DNA of 64,000 bases. Origin: Actinomadura chibensis NBRC 106107. GTDB lineage: Bacteria > Actinomycetota > Actinomycetes > Streptosporangiales > Streptosporangiaceae. The stretch spans positions 372,001-436,000 of the forward strand of contig NZ_BCQP01000017.1 of assembly GCF_001552135.1 (NCBI RefSeq), written 5' to 3'. The position numbers and the translations under genes are program-made. A model generated the notes under the pieces. That model saw nothing but the letters and a program-made list of their open reading frames with translations, was not told where the DNA came from and ran no database searches. Below are positions 25,676 through 37,460 of the stretch, one piece after another. Every line of letters begins with the position of its first letter. The stretch's first letter is position 1.

Positions 25676-26722
25676 TCAGCCCGTGCGGGAGACGACGTAG
25701 TCGCAGAGGTGCGTGAACGCGTCGCGCGCCGGGATGGCCGGGAGGGTGAGGAGCTCGGCGCGGGCGTCCTCGGCCCAGCGGCGCAGGTCGGCGCGGGCGC
25801 GGTCCATGGCCGGGTGGGCGCGCAGCAGCGCGAGGGCCTCGGCGTGCAGCGCGTCGTCGGCGGACAGGTCCCGGACGAGCAGTTCCCGCAGCCGCGCGTC
25901 GTCCGCGCCCGAGCCGACCCCGGCGAGGACGTGGTGCATCGGCAGCGTCCGGATGCCCTCGCGCAGGTCGGTGCCGGGCGTCTTGCCCGACTCCTCCGTC
26001 TCGGACGCGATGTCGAGGATGTCGTCCGACAGCTGGAACGCGACGCCGATCTTCTCGCACGCGGACGTGACCGTGTCGACGACGTGCGTGGGCGCGCCCG
26101 CGAGCAGCGCGCCGAAATGCCCGGACACGGCGATCAGCGACCCGGTCTTGTCGGCCAGGACCTGAAGGTAGTGCTTGAGCGGGTCGGCCTCCGGGCCGGG
26201 CCCGACGGTCTCCTGGATCTGGCCGCGGACGAGCCGCGCGAACGCCCGCGCCTGGATCCGGACGGCGTCCGGCCCGAGGTCGGCGAGCAGGTCGGACGCG
26301 CGGGCGAACAGGTAGTCGCCGGTGAGGATCGCGACGGTGTTCGTCCAGCGGGAGTTCGCGGACTCCTGCCCGCGCCGGACGGTCGCCTCGTCCATCACGT
26401 CGTCGTGGTAGAGCGTGCCGAGGTGGGTCAGCTCGACGACGACCGCCGCGGGCACGACGCCCGGCGCGGCGGGGTCGCCGAAGTGGGACGCGAGCAGCAC
26501 CAGCATCGGCCGGAAGCGCTTGCCGCCCGCCTCGACCAGATGCCTGGAGGCGTCGCTGAGCAGCGGGTCCTCGCCGCGCACGCAGTCCAGCAGCAGGGCC
26601 TCGACGGCGGCGAGGCGCTCCCGCGCGTCCGCCGCGAGCGCGGCGTCAAGGGAAAGCCCGAACGGGCCGGTCTCTTCCCGAGCCGGCCCGTTCGTCTTTT
26701 CAGCGGATGGTGGGTTGCTCAC
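25676..26722 (-). CDS. Long-chain polyprenyl diphosphate synthase
   Basis: The 348-residue protein is a trans-isoprenyl diphosphate synthase. FARM is in LYHDDVMDEATVRRGQESAN, the second Asp-rich motif is QLSDDILDIASETEESGK, and the GGKRFRPMLVLL and GDYLFARAS segments are typical. Small residues before the first motif (THLGTLYHDD) fit a long-chain (C35-C45) enzyme of menaquinone side-chain synthesis. GTG 26722 has GGGAG 8 bp upstream. It starts 10 bp after nuoN, so it is read from the nuo operon. Confidence 0.9.
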   Translation of the reverse strand: MSNPPSAEKTNGPAREETGPFGLSLDAALAADARERLAAVEALLLDCVRGEDPLLSDASRHLVEAGGKRFRPMLVLLASHFGDPAAPGVVPAAVVVELTHLGTLYHDDVMDEATVRRGQESANSRWTNTVAILTGDYLFARASDLLADLGPDAVRIQARAFARLVRGQIQETVGPGPEADPLKHYLQVLADKTGSLIAVSGHFGALLAGAPTHVVDTVTSACEKIGVAFQLSDDILDIASETEESGKTPGTDLREGIRTLPMHHVLAGVGSGADDARLRELLVRDLSADDALHAEALALLRAHPAMDRARADLRRWAEDARAELLTLPAIPARDAFTHLCDYVVSRTG

Positions 26723-26732
26723 CCAGGACTCC

Positions 26733-28316
26733 CTACCGGACGAACATGTGGGTCGTGGCTTGTCCCGCAAGGTCCAGAACGGGCTGTGGGAGCACGCCGA
26801 GTACCACAGTAGCCGTCACGCCGAGCGCGACGGCGACCGCGGTCGCCGGGCCCGCCACGACGACCGGCCCGTCCGCGTCCGGCTCGCTGAAGAACATGAC
26901 CACGATCACGCGCACGTAGAAGAACGCGGCCACCGCCGACGACACGACCGCGACGATCACCAGCGGCGTGGCGCCGGACTCGACGGCCGCCTTGAACACC
27001 GCGAACTTCCCGGTGAAGCCGCTCGTCAGCGGGATGCCCGCGAACGCCAGCAGAAAGAACGCGAACACGCCCGCGACGACCGGGGACCGCTTGCCGAGCC
27101 CCGCCCAGCGGGACAGGTGCCCCGCCTCGCCGCCCGCGTCCCGCACCATCGTGACGACGGCGAACGCGCCGACCGAGGTGAAGCCGTAGGCGAGCAGGTA
27201 GAACAGCGTGCTGGACAGGCCGTGCGGGGACGCCGCGATCACGCCCATGAGCAGGAAGCCCGCGTGCGCGATGGACGAGTAGGCCAGCATCCGCTTGATG
27301 TCGGTCTGGGTGATCGCGATGATCGACCCGATCGCCATCGTGAGAATCGCCACACCCCACATGAAGGGGCGCCAGTCCCACTCCAGCGTCTCGAACACGA
27401 CGTAGTAGACGCGCAGGATCGCGCCGAACGCCGACACCACCGTGCAGGACGCCATCAGCGCCGTGATCGGGGTGGGGGCGCCCTGGTAGACGTCCGGCTT
27501 CCACATGTGGAACGGGACGCCGCCGAGCTTGAACAGCAGCCCGACCGACAGCAGCGCGGCGCCCGCGAGCAGCAGCGTCTCGCTGCCCGCGTCCTTGCTG
27601 ATCTGCGCGGAGATGTCGGACAGCCGCACCGACCCGGCGTAGCCGTAGAGCAGCGCCGTCCCGTACAGGAAGAACGCCGACGAGAACGCGCCGAGCAGGA
27701 AGTACTTGACCGCCGCCTCCTGGGAGAGGAGCCGCCGCCTGCGGGCGAGCCCGCACAGCAGGTACAGCGGCAGCGACAGCACTTCGAGCGCGACGAACAT
27801 CGTCAGCAGGTCGTTCGCGGCCGGGAACATCATCATGCCGCCGACGGCGAACATCATCAGCGGGAACACCTCGGTCTGGGTGATCCCGGCCTGCGCGGTG
27901 CGCTGCTCGGCCTCGCTGCCCGGCAGCGCGGACGCCTGCGCGGCGAAGTGCCCGCCGGCCCGGCCGCCGCGCTCGGCGATCAGCAGCAGGCTGACCAGCG
28001 CGAGGACGAGGATGGTGCCCTGCAGGAACAGGGTCGGGCCGTCCACGCCGAGCGCGCCCTCCGCCGCGACCTCGTGCGGGTCGTCGCGCCACGCGAGGAC
28101 GATCGTCCAGGCGAAGGCCCCGGCGAGGGCGAGGAAGGCGATCGGCACCTGCGCCCAGTACCGCGCGGTCCGGCCGACGAACGCCTCGACGAGCACGCCG
28201 AGGATGGCGGCGCCGAAGACCAGCAGCATGGGGGCGAGCTGCCCGTACTCGATGTGCGGCGCGGGGATGTCACCCCCCTGCGCGAGGACCGCGCTCACCT
28301 GCGTGCCGGTGTTCAT
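26733..28316 (-). CDS. nuoN: NADH-quinone oxidoreductase subunit N
   Basis: NuoN is an antiporter-like proton-pumping subunit of Complex I. The 527-residue protein has about 14 membrane segments, and the proton-channel Lys environment is visible in KYFLLGAFSSAFFLYGTALL and FKLGGVPFHMWKPDVYQGAPT. It is the last nuo gene; its ATG overlaps the stop of nuoM (ATGA). Confidence 0.97.
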   Translation of the reverse strand: MNTGTQVSAVLAQGGDIPAPHIEYGQLAPMLLVFGAAILGVLVEAFVGRTARYWAQVPIAFLALAGAFAWTIVLAWRDDPHEVAAEGALGVDGPTLFLQGTILVLALVSLLLIAERGGRAGGHFAAQASALPGSEAEQRTAQAGITQTEVFPLMMFAVGGMMMFPAANDLLTMFVALEVLSLPLYLLCGLARRRRLLSQEAAVKYFLLGAFSSAFFLYGTALLYGYAGSVRLSDISAQISKDAGSETLLLAGAALLSVGLLFKLGGVPFHMWKPDVYQGAPTPITALMASCTVVSAFGAILRVYYVVFETLEWDWRPFMWGVAILTMAIGSIIAITQTDIKRMLAYSSIAHAGFLLMGVIAASPHGLSSTLFYLLAYGFTSVGAFAVVTMVRDAGGEAGHLSRWAGLGKRSPVVAGVFAFFLLAFAGIPLTSGFTGKFAVFKAAVESGATPLVIVAVVSSAVAAFFYVRVIVVMFFSEPDADGPVVVAGPATAVAVALGVTATVVLGVLPQPVLDLAGQATTHMFVR

Positions 28317-29893
28317 GGACGGGCTCCGTTCTCGGCGACGTTACCGGTGATGTCCGGCCTCGGGTCCTGCTTGTCGACCCGGGCCAGCGTCTCCTTCACC
28401 GACGGGTTGATCACGTGCAGCACCGGCTGCGGGAAGAAGCCCATCGCGACGATGATCGCGATGATCGGGGCGACGGCCCACTTCTCCCGGGCGGTCAGGT
28501 CCTTCATGCCCTCGACGGCGGGGACCTTCGGGCCGCCCATCGTCCGCTGGTACATCCACAGGATGTAGATCGCGGCGAGGACGACGCCGGTGACCGCGAG
28601 CGCGCCCGCCCACTTGTAGCGGGAGAACGTGCCGACGATGACGAGGAACTCCGAGACGAACGTGGACAGGCCGGGCAGCGACAGCCCGGACAGGCCCGCG
28701 ACGAGGAACGTCCCGGCGAGGATGGGCGCGACCTTCTGCACCCCGCCGTAGTCGGAGATCTTCGCCGACCGGCGCCGGACGATCATGAACCCGATGACCA
28801 GGAACAGCGCGCCGGTGGAGAACCCGTGGTTGACCATGTAGAGCGTCGCGCCGGACTGCCCCTGCGACGTCATCGCGAAGATGCCGAGCACGATGAACCC
28901 GAAGTGCGACACCGACGTGTAGGCGATGAGCCGCTTCAGGTCGACCTGCCCGATCGCGAGGATCGCGCCGTAGATGATGCTGAGCACCGCGAACCCGAGC
29001 ACCACGGGCGTCGCCCACTTGGACGCGCCCGGGAACAGCTCCAGGCAGAACCGCAGCATCCCGTACGTGCCGACCTTGTCGAGGACGCCGACGATCAGCA
29101 CCAGCGCGCCGGGCGGGGACTGCTGCGCCGCGTCCGGGAGCCAGGTGTGCACCGGCACCATCGGCGCCTTGATCGCGAACGCGACGAAGAACCCGAGGAA
29201 CAGCCACTTGGCGGTGGTCGGGTCGATGTTCATCTTCGCGAGCTCGTCGAACATGAACGTGCCGCGGCCGAGGCCGCCCTCCGACACCGGCTTGCTCGAC
29301 AGCGGGTACAGCCAGATGACCGCGACCAGCATGAGCAGCCCGCCGAACAGCGAGTACAGCAGGAACTTCACCGCGGCGTAGGAGCGCTGCGCGCCGCCGT
29401 AGTACCCGATGATGAAGTACACCGGGATGAGCATCGCCTCGAAGAAGACGTAGAACAGGAACACGTCGGTCGCCGCGAAGACGCCGATCATGGCCGCTTC
29501 GAGCGACAGCAGCAGCGCGAAGTACGTCTTCACCGACCGCTTCGCCGGGACGTCGACGCCGCCGGAGCGGTCGGCCTCCGTCCAGGACGCGAGCATCACC
29601 AGCGGGACGAGGATCACCGACAGCAGGATCAGCACCAGCGCGACGCCGTCGACGCCGACCGCCCAGTGGACCCCGAACTCCTTGATCCACCAGTACTTCT
29701 CGGTGTACTGGAAGCGGTCGCCGCCCGCGTCGAAACCGGCCGCCATCACGCCGGCGAGGACCGCGACGACGAGCGAGACGCCGATCGCGAACTGCTTGAC
29801 CAGCGCCTCCCGCTCCCGCGGTATGACGCTGAGCAGCACCGCGCCCACGAGGGGCAGCGCGATGAGGACGCTCAGCCAGGGAAAGTCGTTCAC
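28313..29893 (-). CDS. nuoM: NADH-quinone oxidoreductase subunit M
   Basis: Antiporter-like subunit of Complex I, 526 residues. Hallmarks include [59 protein letters not shown] and the conserved [19 protein letters not shown] 29893 is chosen because it overlaps the TGA of nuoL (GTGA). Upstream open codons of the same frame belong to nuoL in another frame. Confidence 0.97.
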   Translation of the reverse strand: MNDFPWLSVLIALPLVGAVLLSVIPREREALVKQFAIGVSLVVAVLAGVMAAGFDAGGDRFQYTEKYWWIKEFGVHWAVGVDGVALVLILLSVILVPLVMLASWTEADRSGGVDVPAKRSVKTYFALLLSLEAAMIGVFAATDVFLFYVFFEAMLIPVYFIIGYYGGAQRSYAAVKFLLYSLFGGLLMLVAVIWLYPLSSKPVSEGGLGRGTFMFDELAKMNIDPTTAKWLFLGFFVAFAIKAPMVPVHTWLPDAAQQSPPGALVLIVGVLDKVGTYGMLRFCLELFPGASKWATPVVLGFAVLSIIYGAILAIGQVDLKRLIAYTSVSHFGFIVLGIFAMTSQGQSGATLYMVNHGFSTGALFLVIGFMIVRRRSAKISDYGGVQKVAPILAGTFLVAGLSGLSLPGLSTFVSEFLVIVGTFSRYKWAGALAVTGVVLAAIYILWMYQRTMGGPKVPAVEGMKDLTAREKWAVAPIIAIIVAMGFFPQPVLHVINPSVKETLARVDKQDPRPDITGNVAENGARP

Positions 29894-31806
29894 GAGACAT
29901 TCACCGCCAGCAGGGCGGCGACCACGAGCGCGGCGCCGCAGAACATGGAGAGTGCGTAGGAACGGGCGAAGCCGGTCTGGACGCGGCGGAACCGGCCGGA
30001 CGTCCCGCCGATCCCGGCGGCCGTGCCGTTCACGGCGCCGTCGACGCCGCGGCCGTCGAACCAGACCGCGAGCCGGGTCAGCCACTGGCCGGGACGCATC
30101 AGCAGCGACTCGTTGATCGCGTCGCCGTACAGGTCCTTGCGGGCCGCGACGGTGACGAACGAGCCCTTCGGCGCCTCGCGCGGCACCTTCCGGCTGCCGT
30201 ACTGCCGCCACGCGATCGCCGCGCCGACGAGCATCAGCACGAAGGTCGCGATGCCCGGAGCGGTGAGCCACTTGAACCCGGCCTCGTGCTCGGGCGCCCC
30301 GACGACCGGCTCCAGGAAGTCGGAGAAGCCGCCGAGGATCAGGAAACCGCCCGCGCCCACGGACCCGACCGCGAGCAGCATCAGCGGCCAGGTCATGACG
30401 GCCGGGGACTCGTGCGGGTGGACGTCGTCCTCCCAGCGCTTCTCACCGAAGAACGTCATGAACATCACGCGCGACATGTAGTACGCGGTGATGCCCGCGC
30501 CGATCAGCGCGCACGAGCCGAGGATCGCGCCGGACGTCCCGCCCTTCTCGTAGGCGGCCTCGATGATGCCGTCCTTCGTGAAGAAGCCGGAGAACGGCGG
30601 GCAGCCGATGATGGCGAGATACCCGAGCCCGAACGTGACGTAGGTGGTCACCATGACGGCGCGGAGCGCGCCGTAGTGGCGCATGTTCACGTCGTCCTTC
30701 ATGCCGTGCATGACCGATCCGGCGCCGAGGAACAGGCCCGCCTTGAAGAAGCCGTGCGCGATGAGGTGCGCTATGGCGAAGACGTAGCCGGGCTTGCCGA
30801 GGCCCGCGGCGAGGTGCATGTAGCCGATCTGCGACATCGTCGACCCGGCGAGGGCCTTCTTGATGTCGTCCTTGCCGCACCCGATGATCGCACCGGCGAG
30901 CAGCGTGGCCGCGCCGACGATCGTCACCACGAGCTGCGCGGTGTCGGACATCTCGAAGATCGGCCCGGACCGGACGATCAGGTACACGCCCGCGGTCACC
31001 ATCGTCGCCGCGTGGATCAGCGCCGACACCGGGGTCGGGCCCTCCATCGCGTCCAGCAGCCAGGACTGGAGCGGGAGCTGCGCCGACTTGCCGCACGCGC
31101 CGAGCAGGAGCAGCAGCCCGATCGCCGTCGCGGTGCCGGTGCCGAGCTTGGAGGCGAGCCCCACGTGCTCGGCGCCGGTGCCGAGGATCGGGCCGAAGCC
31201 GACCGTCCCGAACGTGGCGAACATCAGCGCGATCGCGATGATCAGCCCCATGTCGCCGACGCGGTTGACGACGAACGCCTTCTTCGCCGCGGTCGCCGCC
31301 GTGGGCTTGTACTGCCAGAACCCGATCAGCAGGTACGAGGCGAGGCCGACGCCCTCCCAGCCGAGGAACATGACCAGGTAGTTGTCGCCGAGCACCAGCA
31401 GCAGCATCGCCGCGACGAACAGGTTCAGGTAGGCGAAGAACTTGCGGCGCTCGGGGTCCTCGGCCATGTAGCCGATCGAGTAGATGTGGATCAGCGACCC
31501 GACCCCGGTGATCAGCAGGACGAAGCTGATCGACAGCGGGTCGACCAGCAGGTCCATGCCGACCTTGAAGGAGCCGACGTCGATGAAGTCCCACAGGTGC
31601 ACGGTGCGGCGCCGGTCGGCGGCGTCGTAGCCGAGCATCTGGACGAACATCGCCGCGCCCACCGCGAAGGACGCGACCGACATGGCGACGCCGAGCAGGT
31701 GCCCCCACTTGTCGGTGCGTCTCCCCCCGAGCAGGAGGATCGCGGCGCCGGCGAGCGGCAGCGCGATGAGGAGCCAGGACGCGGCCTGGATGCCTTCCGC
31801 TTTCAT
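29890..31806 (-). CDS. nuoL: NADH-quinone oxidoreductase subunit L
   Basis: The largest antiporter-like subunit, 638 residues, with the long lateral helix expected near the C-terminus. Family motifs include [60 protein letters not shown] and [20 protein letters not shown]. It follows nuoK by 10 bp. Confidence 0.97.
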   Translation of the reverse strand: MKAEGIQAASWLLIALPLAGAAILLLGGRRTDKWGHLLGVAMSVASFAVGAAMFVQMLGYDAADRRRTVHLWDFIDVGSFKVGMDLLVDPLSISFVLLITGVGSLIHIYSIGYMAEDPERRKFFAYLNLFVAAMLLLVLGDNYLVMFLGWEGVGLASYLLIGFWQYKPTAATAAKKAFVVNRVGDMGLIIAIALMFATFGTVGFGPILGTGAEHVGLASKLGTGTATAIGLLLLLGACGKSAQLPLQSWLLDAMEGPTPVSALIHAATMVTAGVYLIVRSGPIFEMSDTAQLVVTIVGAATLLAGAIIGCGKDDIKKALAGSTMSQIGYMHLAAGLGKPGYVFAIAHLIAHGFFKAGLFLGAGSVMHGMKDDVNMRHYGALRAVMVTTYVTFGLGYLAIIGCPPFSGFFTKDGIIEAAYEKGGTSGAILGSCALIGAGITAYYMSRVMFMTFFGEKRWEDDVHPHESPAVMTWPLMLLAVGSVGAGGFLILGGFSDFLEPVVGAPEHEAGFKWLTAPGIATFVLMLVGAAIAWRQYGSRKVPREAPKGSFVTVAARKDLYGDAINESLLMRPGQWLTRLAVWFDGRGVDGAVNGTAAGIGGTSGRFRRVQTGFARSYALSMFCGAALVVAALLAVNVS

Positions 31807-31816
31807 CCCGAGCCTC

Positions 31817-32116
31817 TCAGTACTTCAGCAGGTTCACGTCGTCCACCGACGAGGACCTGCGGGTCCGGAAGACGGTCATGATGATCGCCAGGCCGACCAC
31901 GACCTCCGCCGCGGCCACCACCATCACGAAGAACGCGATGATCTGGCCGTCCAGGTTGCCGTGCATGCGGGAGAACGACACGAACGCAAGGTTCGTCGCG
32001 TTCAGCATGAGCTCGACGCACATGAACACCACGATCGCGTTGCGCCGCACGAGGACGCCGAACGCTCCGATGGTGAACAGGATCGCCGAGAGCGCCAGGT
32101 AGTGCCCGGGGCTCAT
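31817..32116 (-). CDS. nuoK: NADH-quinone oxidoreductase subunit K
   Basis: The 99-residue protein has three membrane helices ([56 protein letters not shown]). The Glu residues essential for proton transfer are present in CVELMLNA and AAAEVVVG. Its ATG overlaps the stop of nuoJ. Confidence 0.97.
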   Translation of the reverse strand: MSPGHYLALSAILFTIGAFGVLVRRNAIVVFMCVELMLNATNLAFVSFSRMHGNLDGQIIAFFVMVVAAAEVVVGLAIIMTVFRTRRSSSVDDVNLLKY

Positions 32117-33006
32117 TGGCCCGCCTCCCCTTCACGTCCGGAGGCCGGTGAGCCGGACTTCACGGAGCGGGACTCGGCGTCCGCGTCCGCGGCCTCCTCG
32201 GTCGCGGCCTGGACCGCGCGCACGTCCCGCTCGACGGCCTCTTCCTCGGTGCCGCCGAACAGGTCGACGTGCCGCTCCGCGGTGTCGGTCCGGGCCGCGA
32301 TGACCGGGTTGACCGACAGTTCGGACGGCGTCCCGTCGGGCAGCAGCGCCGGCATGTCGACGGCGTTGTGCCGGGCGTAGGTGCCGGGGCCCGGCAGCGG
32401 GCCCGGGTGGTCGCCGGACAGGAAGCGCGCCTTCGACATGTCCTTCTGCGTCGCCTTCGGCTCGGTGCGCTCCCGGTGCGCCAGCACCATCGCGCCCAGC
32501 GCCGCCGTGATCAGCAGCGCGCTCGTCGCCTCGAACGCGAACACGTACTTGGAGAACAGCAGCCGGGCCAGGCCGACGACGTTGCCCTCCGCGTTGGCCT
32601 GGTCGAGGCCCTTCGAGCTCCCGAGCGCGGCGTTGCCGAGCCCGACCGTCAGCAGGACGACGAACCCGATCGCGGCGATCACCGCCCAGAACCGCTGGCC
32701 GCGGATCGTCTCGACCAGCGAGTCCGTCGAGCTGACGCCGACGAGCATCAGCACGAACAGGAACAGCATCAGCACGGCGCCGGTGTAGACGATCACCTGG
32801 ACGAACGCCAGGAACGGCGCGTTCTGGATCGCGTACAGCGCGGCGAGCGAGAGCATCACGGTCGCGAGCAGCAGCGCCGAGTGCACCGCCTTGCGCACCA
32901 GGATCATGCCGAGCGCGGCGCAGACCGAGACCGCGGCGAGCAGCCAGAAGAAGAACGGCTCGCCCGCCTGCTTGTCCGCGACCTCCGCGGCGAGGAGGTG
33001 CGTCAT
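32113..33006 (-). CDS. nuoJ: NADH-quinone oxidoreductase subunit J with long hydrophilic tail
   Basis: Five membrane helices in the first 180 residues ([60 protein letters not shown] onward) give a normal NuoJ core. The last 110 residues (from about [11 protein letters not shown]) are charged and disordered, making 297 residues instead of about 200. Similar extensions occur in other actinobacterial NuoJ. ATGA overlap with nuoI. Confidence 0.95.
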   Translation of the reverse strand: MTHLLAAEVADKQAGEPFFFWLLAAVSVCAALGMILVRKAVHSALLLATVMLSLAALYAIQNAPFLAFVQVIVYTGAVLMLFLFVLMLVGVSSTDSLVETIRGQRFWAVIAAIGFVVLLTVGLGNAALGSSKGLDQANAEGNVVGLARLLFSKYVFAFEATSALLITAALGAMVLAHRERTEPKATQKDMSKARFLSGDHPGPLPGPGTYARHNAVDMPALLPDGTPSELSVNPVIAARTDTAERHVDLFGGTEEEAVERDVRAVQAATEEAADADAESRSVKSGSPASGREGEAGQ

Positions 33007-33614
33007 TTCCCGTCACCGCCCTTGCGCTTCTTCTCCCGCTTGGCGGCCTGGTCGGCGCTCGCGCGTCCGCCGTCTTCGCTCGGGATGGTGGGGGCGGCGG
33101 GCTCGTCCTGGAGGCCGAGGCGGTAGTAGTCCTCCTCGGTGTCGCCGAGCCGCATCTCGTGCGGCGGCGCCTCCATGCCCTCCCGCAGCGGCGCGAGCAG
33201 CATCTCCTTGGTGTAGATGAGGCTCTCGCGGCTGTCGTCGGCGAGCTCGTACTCGTTCGTCATCGTGAGCGCCCGCGTCGGGCACGCCTCGATGCACAGC
33301 CCGCAGAGGATGCACCGCAGATAGTTGATCTGGTAGGTGCGGCCGTACCGCTCGCCGGGCGAGTACCGCTCGTCCGCCGTGTTGTCGGCGCCCTCGACGA
33401 AGATCGCGTCGGCCGGACAGGCCCAGGCGCACAGCTCGCACCCGACGCACTTCTCCAGGCCGTCCGGCCAGCGGTTGAGCTGGTGCCGCCCGTGGAAGCG
33501 CGGGGCGGTCGGCTTCTTCACCTCGGGGTACTGAACGGTCTCGCTCTTCATGAACATCTGGTGGAACGAGACCCCGAACCCCTTTACCGGGTTCAGGAAA
33601 TCAGTGAGTCCCAC
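33003..33614 (-). CDS. nuoI: NADH-quinone oxidoreductase subunit I
   Basis: Electron-carrying subunit with two 4Fe-4S clusters: [12 protein letters not shown] and [12 protein letters not shown], each CxxCxxCxxxCP. The 203-residue protein has an N-terminal [11 protein letters not shown] segment typical of the family and a variable C-terminal tail ending [15 protein letters not shown] 33614 overlaps the nuoH end by 14 bp. Confidence 0.97.
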   Translation of the reverse strand: MGLTDFLNPVKGFGVSFHQMFMKSETVQYPEVKKPTAPRFHGRHQLNRWPDGLEKCVGCELCAWACPADAIFVEGADNTADERYSPGERYGRTYQINYLRCILCGLCIEACPTRALTMTNEYELADDSRESLIYTKEMLLAPLREGMEAPPHEMRLGDTEEDYYRLGLQDEPAAPTIPSEDGGRASADQAAKREKKRKGGDGK

Positions 33615-34968
33615 TGGTGACCTCCTCAGGAGGGGTTTCGATCGTGGACGCCCCGCCCGGCTCGCGGGCCCGCCCGTGGTAGTGCGGCGCGTCCAGGGGC
33701 GGCACCGGGAACCCGCCGGCGGCCGCGGCCGGACCGCCGCCGCGCTCCGCCGCCGCGCCGGGGACGATCTCCTTGCCGTCCTCGCCGCCGCGCATCAGCT
33801 CCCAGACCACCGTGGCGACCAGCACCACCGCGGCGGCCACCGCGGTGCCGATGACGATCGTCCGCATGTCGTGGCCGTCGTTCTTCAGCGCCCGGATCGT
33901 CGACACGAGCAGGATCCAGCCGAGCGAGAAGGGCATCAGCACCTTCCAGCCGAGCTTCATGAGCTGGTCGTACCGGACGCGCGGGAGCGTGCCCCGCAGC
34001 CAGATGAAGAAGAAGATGAACAGGAACACCTTGGCCAGGAACCACAGGACGGGCCACCAGCCGGAGTTCGCGCCCGCCCACACCGTGGAGATCGGGAAGG
34101 GGGCGCGCCAGCCGCCGAGGAACAGCGTCGTCGCGAGCGCCGACAGCGTCGTCAGGTTGATGTACTCGGCGAGGAAGAACATCGCGAACTTCAGCGACGA
34201 GTACTCGGTGTGGAAGCCGCCGACGAGCTCGCCCTCGCCCTCGGGCAGGTCGAACGGGATGCGGTTCGACTCGCCCATCATCGTGATCACGTACACGACG
34301 AAGGACGGCGCGAGCAGGATGACGAACCACGTCTTGTGCTGCGCCGCGACGATCTCCGAGGTGGACATCGAGCCCGCGAACATGAACACCGCGACGAACG
34401 ACAGGCCCATCGCGATCTCGTAGGAGATCATCTGCGCGGACGAGCGGAGCCCGCCGAGCAGGGAGTACGGCGACATCGACGACCAGCCCGCGAGCACGAC
34501 CCCGTAGATGCCCATGGACGACATCGCGAGGACGAGCAGCACCGCCACCGGGAGGTCGGTGAGCTGGAGCGCCGTCGTGTGCCCGAAGATCGACACCTCG
34601 GGCCCGAACGGGATGATCGCGAACGAGATGAACGCGGGCACCGCCGACATGATCGGCGCGAGGATGAACACGACCTTGTCGACGTGCCGGGGGACGATGT
34701 CCTCCTTGAGCGCCAGCTTCACGCCGTCGGCGAGGCCCTGCAGCAGGCCGAAGGGCCCGGCGCGGTTCGGGCCGACGCGCAGCTGCATCCGGCCGATGAC
34801 GCGCCGCTCGATCCACATCGTGAGCAGCACGGTCACGACGAGGAACGCGAAGACGACGACGACCTTGCCGCCGATCAGCCACCACGGGTCCTCGCCGAAG
34901 CCCGCGAGCTGCCCGCCCTCGGCGGGAGCCGCGTGGACGACGGCGCCAGGTGCGGCGAGCGCGCTCAT
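33601..34968 (-). CDS. nuoH: NADH-quinone oxidoreductase subunit H
   Basis: Membrane subunit at the quinone site, 455 residues, eight or nine helices. Hallmarks include [60 protein letters not shown] and the conserved [19 protein letters not shown]-terminal disordered tail of about 50 residues is Pro/Ala-rich. ATG 34968 overlaps the nuoG stop (ATGA). Confidence 0.97.
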   Translation of the reverse strand: MSALAAPGAVVHAAPAEGGQLAGFGEDPWWLIGGKVVVVFAFLVVTVLLTMWIERRVIGRMQLRVGPNRAGPFGLLQGLADGVKLALKEDIVPRHVDKVVFILAPIMSAVPAFISFAIIPFGPEVSIFGHTTALQLTDLPVAVLLVLAMSSMGIYGVVLAGWSSMSPYSLLGGLRSSAQMISYEIAMGLSFVAVFMFAGSMSTSEIVAAQHKTWFVILLAPSFVVYVITMMGESNRIPFDLPEGEGELVGGFHTEYSSLKFAMFFLAEYINLTTLSALATTLFLGGWRAPFPISTVWAGANSGWWPVLWFLAKVFLFIFFFIWLRGTLPRVRYDQLMKLGWKVLMPFSLGWILLVSTIRALKNDGHDMRTIVIGTAVAAAVVLVATVVWELMRGGEDGKEIVPGAAAERGGGPAAAAGGFPVPPLDAPHYHGRAREPGGASTIETPPEEVTSGTH

Positions 34969-37460
34969 TCCGTGCCTCCAGCGTTCTCGGTGGCGGTCGC
35001 GAGCGTCCCGCTCGCGACCTTCACGACGCTTCCGGCCGCCGCGCCGAGGTCCCGGTGGACGGCGCAGCCCGCCGAGTTCGCCGGCAGCCACACCACCCGG
35101 TCGGGCAGGTCGGCGGTGACGAGCAGCGGGAGCGTGACCGCGCCGCGCGGGCCGGTCACCGTCACCGCGTCGGTCGCGCCGATCTCCGCGGCCGTCGCGG
35201 GCGACAGCCGGACGAGCGCGCCCTTCGCGGTGCCCGCGAGGAACGGCTCGCCGTCCTGCATGCGGCCCTTGTCGAGCAGGAGCCGCCAGGTGGACAGCAG
35301 CGCCTCGCCCCGCTCGACGCGCGGCGGGAGCTGCTGCGCGACGTCCGGCGCGGCCGGGCGCTCGCCCCGGTAGCCGCCCAGCTTGGTCAGCTCGCCGCGC
35401 GCGGCGTCCGGGCCGGGCAGGCCGAGGTGGACGTCCAGCTCGTCGGCGAGCGCGTCCAGCACCCGCAGGTCGGACATCTTCCCGGCGGACTTCAGCACGA
35501 TGTCGAACTGGCGGCCGCGTCCCTCCCAGTCGACGAACGTCCCGGACTTCTCCGCGACCGCCGCGACCGGGAACACGACGTCGGCGCGGTCGGTGACCGC
35601 GCTCGGCCGCTGCTCCAGGCTCACCACGAACGGGGTGGCGTCCAGGGCGCGCAGCATCGCGTCGGGGTCGGCGAGGTCGTAGGGGTCGACGCCGCCGACG
35701 AGCAGCGCGCCGCGCCGCCCGGCCGCGGCGGCGGCGATGATGCCGTCCGCGTCCTCGCCCGGCGCGGCGGGCAGTTCGGCGACGCCCCAGGCGCGGGCCA
35801 CCTCGGCGCGCGCCTCCGGGTCGGCCACCGGACGGCCGATCGGCAGCAGCCCGGGCAGCGCCCCGGCCTCCACCGCGCCGCGTTCCCCGGCCCGGCGCGG
35901 CACCCACGCGAGCTTCGCGCCGGTCACCCGCGCCAGCCGGAGCGCCGAGGTCAGCGCGCCGGGGCTGGTCGCGAGCCGCTCCCCGACGAGGATCACCGCG
36001 CCGGGGGACTCCAGCAGGGCGCGCACGTCGGCGTGCTCCGCGTCCCCGATGATCGAGGCGAGCGTGTCGGCCTCCGCGCCGGGCGCGGTCGGCAGCAGCG
36101 TGCCGCCGACCTTCGCGAGCCCGCGCGTCGCGAACGGCGCCGCCGCGAGCACCTTCAGCCGGTTCTTGCGGAACGCCTTGCGGAGCCGCAGGAACACGAT
36201 CGGCGACTCCTCCTCCGGCTCGAACCCGGCGAGGAGGACGGCGGGCGCCTTCTCAAGGTCGCTGTAGGAGACCTCGATGGAGCGTCCGGCGACGGCCGCG
36301 GCGAGGAACCGCGTCTCCTCGTCCGACAGCGGGCGGGCCCGGAAGTCGATGTCGTTCGTGCCGAGCGCGATCCGCGCGAACTTGGCGTAGGCGTAGGCGT
36401 CTTCGAGGGTGAGGCGCCCGCCGGTCAGCACGCCCGCCGACCCGCGCGCCCGCGCGAGGCCCTCGGCCGCGATCGTCAGCGCCTCCGGCCAGGACGCGGG
36501 CTCCAGCACGCCGTCCTCGTTGCGGACGAGCGGGTGCGTCAGCCGGTCCGGCTGGGTCGCGTAGGTGAACGCCCAGCGGCCCTTGTCGCAGTTCCACTCC
36601 TCGTTGACCTGCGGGTCGTCCCCGGCCAGCCGCCGCGTCACCTTGCCGCGCCGGTGGTCGGTCCGCATCGCGCAGCCGGACGCGCAGTGCTCGCACACGC
36701 TCGGCGTCGACACGAGGTCGAACGGCCGCGACCGGAACCGGTAGGCCGCGCCGGTCAGCGCGCCGACCGGGCAGATCTGCACGGTGTTGCCGGAGAAGTA
36801 GGACTGGAACGGCTGCCCGTCCGCCGCGCCGACCTGCTCCTTCGCGCCGCGCTCGAACAGGTCGATGAACGCGTCGCCCGCGATCTGGTCGGAGAACCGG
36901 GTGCAGCGGGCGCACTGGATGCAGCGCTCGCGGTCGAGCAGCACCTGGCTGGACAGCGGGATCGGCTTCGGGAACGTCCGCTTGGTCTCCACGAACCGCG
37001 TCTCGCCGCGGCCGTTGGACATCGCCTGGTTCTGCAGCGGGCACTCGCCGCCCTTGTCGCAGATCGGGCAGTCCAGCGGGTGGTTGATGAGCAGGAACTC
37101 CATGATGCCGTGCTGGGCCTTGTCGGCCACCGGCGAGGTGAGCTGGGTCTTGACGACCATGCCCGGCATCACGGTGGTGGTGCAGGACGCCTGCGGCTTC
37201 GGCATCCCGCGGCCGTTGCCGGCGTCCGGGATCTCGACCAGGCACTGGCGGCACGCCCCGATCGGGTCGAGCAGCGGGTGGTCGCAGAACCGGGGGATCT
37301 GGATGCCGAGCAGCTCGGCGGCCCGGATGATCAGCGTGCCCTTCGGCACCTCGATCTCGAAGCCGTCGATGGTGCAGGACACCATCTCCACGGGAGGATC
37401 ACCCCCGCGTTCGCGGGGAGCACTCTGGGCCGCCGAACCGCCACTCACAGTAGTACTCAT
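34965..37460 (-). CDS. nuoG: NADH-quinone oxidoreductase subunit G
   Basis: The largest Complex I subunit, 831 residues, has an N-terminal 2Fe-2S domain ([19 protein letters not shown]), the [10 protein letters not shown] segment, and the [10 protein letters not shown] cluster. A molybdopterin-oxidoreductase-like domain follows, with the N7-type cluster in [15 protein letters not shown]. The C-terminal MopB domain has lost its cofactor role in this family. ATG 37460 overlaps the nuoF stop. Confidence 0.97.
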   Translation of the reverse strand: MSTTVSGGSAAQSAPRERGGDPPVEMVSCTIDGFEIEVPKGTLIIRAAELLGIQIPRFCDHPLLDPIGACRQCLVEIPDAGNGRGMPKPQASCTTTVMPGMVVKTQLTSPVADKAQHGIMEFLLINHPLDCPICDKGGECPLQNQAMSNGRGETRFVETKRTFPKPIPLSSQVLLDRERCIQCARCTRFSDQIAGDAFIDLFERGAKEQVGAADGQPFQSYFSGNTVQICPVGALTGAAYRFRSRPFDLVSTPSVCEHCASGCAMRTDHRRGKVTRRLAGDDPQVNEEWNCDKGRWAFTYATQPDRLTHPLVRNEDGVLEPASWPEALTIAAEGLARARGSAGVLTGGRLTLEDAYAYAKFARIALGTNDIDFRARPLSDEETRFLAAAVAGRSIEVSYSDLEKAPAVLLAGFEPEEESPIVFLRLRKAFRKNRLKVLAAAPFATRGLAKVGGTLLPTAPGAEADTLASIIGDAEHADVRALLESPGAVILVGERLATSPGALTSALRLARVTGAKLAWVPRRAGERGAVEAGALPGLLPIGRPVADPEARAEVARAWGVAELPAAPGEDADGIIAAAAAGRRGALLVGGVDPYDLADPDAMLRALDATPFVVSLEQRPSAVTDRADVVFPVAAVAEKSGTFVDWEGRGRQFDIVLKSAGKMSDLRVLDALADELDVHLGLPGPDAARGELTKLGGYRGERPAAPDVAQQLPPRVERGEALLSTWRLLLDKGRMQDGEPFLAGTAKGALVRLSPATAAEIGATDAVTVTGPRGAVTLPLLVTADLPDRVVWLPANSAGCAVHRDLGAAAGSVVKVASGTLATATENAGGTE

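Noticed and set aside
30286..31881. Long plus-strand open frame over nuoL
   Set aside because: Translation is Arg/His/Asp-rich without membrane helices, while the minus strand gives a perfect NuoL.
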